From assembly GCA_029258405.1 (NCBI GenBank), contig JARHYY010000028.1:1-5686 (forward strand): a DNA stretch of 5,686 nt, in the 5' to 3' direction. The notes below the pieces were generated by a model. That model had not been told where the DNA came from. It made no database searches and saw only the letters and a list, made by a program, of their open reading frames with translations. Positions within the stretch are counted from its first letter, which is position 1. The number at the start of each line of letters is the position of its first letter. The stretch is from Helicobacteraceae bacterium (GTDB lineage: Bacteria > Campylobacterota > Campylobacteria > Campylobacterales > Helicobacteraceae). Of this stretch, positions 5,567-5,686 are shown piece by piece. The position numbers and the translations under genes were made by a program.

Positions 5567-5686
5567 TTAAAACCTCTTCTTATTCACATCATCTAATATT
5601 TTATTAGCCACTGAATCGACAGCATTACTTATTTCTTGTGATTGATGAGCAATTTGTACATTTTGCTGTGTAATGTTTTCAAGCTG
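5567..5686 (-). CDS. Methyl-accepting chemotaxis protein, C-terminal end (partial)
   Basis: Reading the minus strand from the window edge gives 39 codons and a TAA at 5569-5567. The peptide contains LENITQQNVQIAHQSQEISN followed by AVDSVANKILDDVNKKRF. This matches the distal part of the chemoreceptor cytoplasmic coiled coil: the NxQIAxQSxEIS heptad pattern, then the C-terminal methylation-helix end with a KILDDVNKKRF tail typical of Campylobacter and Helicobacter receptors. It would signal to CheA/CheW. The ligand-binding and membrane portions are beyond the right edge, so the ligand is unknown. It ends without a NWETF-like CheR tether. The gene is convergent with nikE and is probably not functionally linked to nickel import. 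Confidence 0.75.
   Translation of the reverse strand, partial: QLENITQQNVQIAHQSQEISNAVDSVANKILDDVNKKRF

Overview
The window holds a complete five-gene ABC importer operon, nikABCDE, on the plus strand (512 to 5280), and the last 39 codons of a convergent methyl-accepting chemotaxis protein gene on the minus strand (5567 to 5686). The DNA is AT-rich, with many A/T runs, T-tract-rich upstream DNA, tightly packed genes and short intergenic gaps. This style, the E. coli-like NikA and the '-KKRF' chemoreceptor end point to a Campylobacterota (epsilonproteobacterial) organism, most likely a Helicobacter of the enterohepatic group. The species cannot be fixed from the sequence alone.

Layout: bases 1 to 511 contain no convincing gene. 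They hold a short G-rich patch, several AT-rich inverted repeats, a T-tract-rich stretch ending in an extended -10 element that sits inside a palindrome (366-378), and a possible leader hairpin (405-433). nikA (512-2005) encodes the periplasmic binding protein, nikB (2015-2953) and nikC (2950-3759) the two permeases, and nikD (3771-4514) and nikE (4498-5280) the two ATPases. Gaps are 9 and 11 nt and overlaps 4 and 17 nt, so the five genes are almost certainly one translationally linked transcript. The region 5281-5566 is non-coding between convergent genes and holds a strong long hairpin (5470-5507) without a flanking U-tract.

How the genes work together: NikA should capture a nickel complex in the periplasm, NikB/NikC form the membrane channel, and NikD/NikE power import by ATP hydrolysis. 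In helicobacters, imported nickel mainly serves urease and [NiFe]-hydrogenase maturation. Regulation by NikR (or Fur) is expected from family knowledge. The AT-rich palindromes upstream of nikA are candidate sites, but none matches the H. pylori NikR consensus well.

The most notable observations are: a G8 and a C7 tract inside nikC, where a one-base slip in either direction gives an early stop, so nickel import could be phase-variable; substitutions at two NikA ligand-pocket positions compared with E. coli NikA while the metal-contacting His and key Arg are kept; and the large hairpin between the convergent genes. I found no evidence of a wholly new system: this is a recognisable nickel importer with some unusual sequence details.
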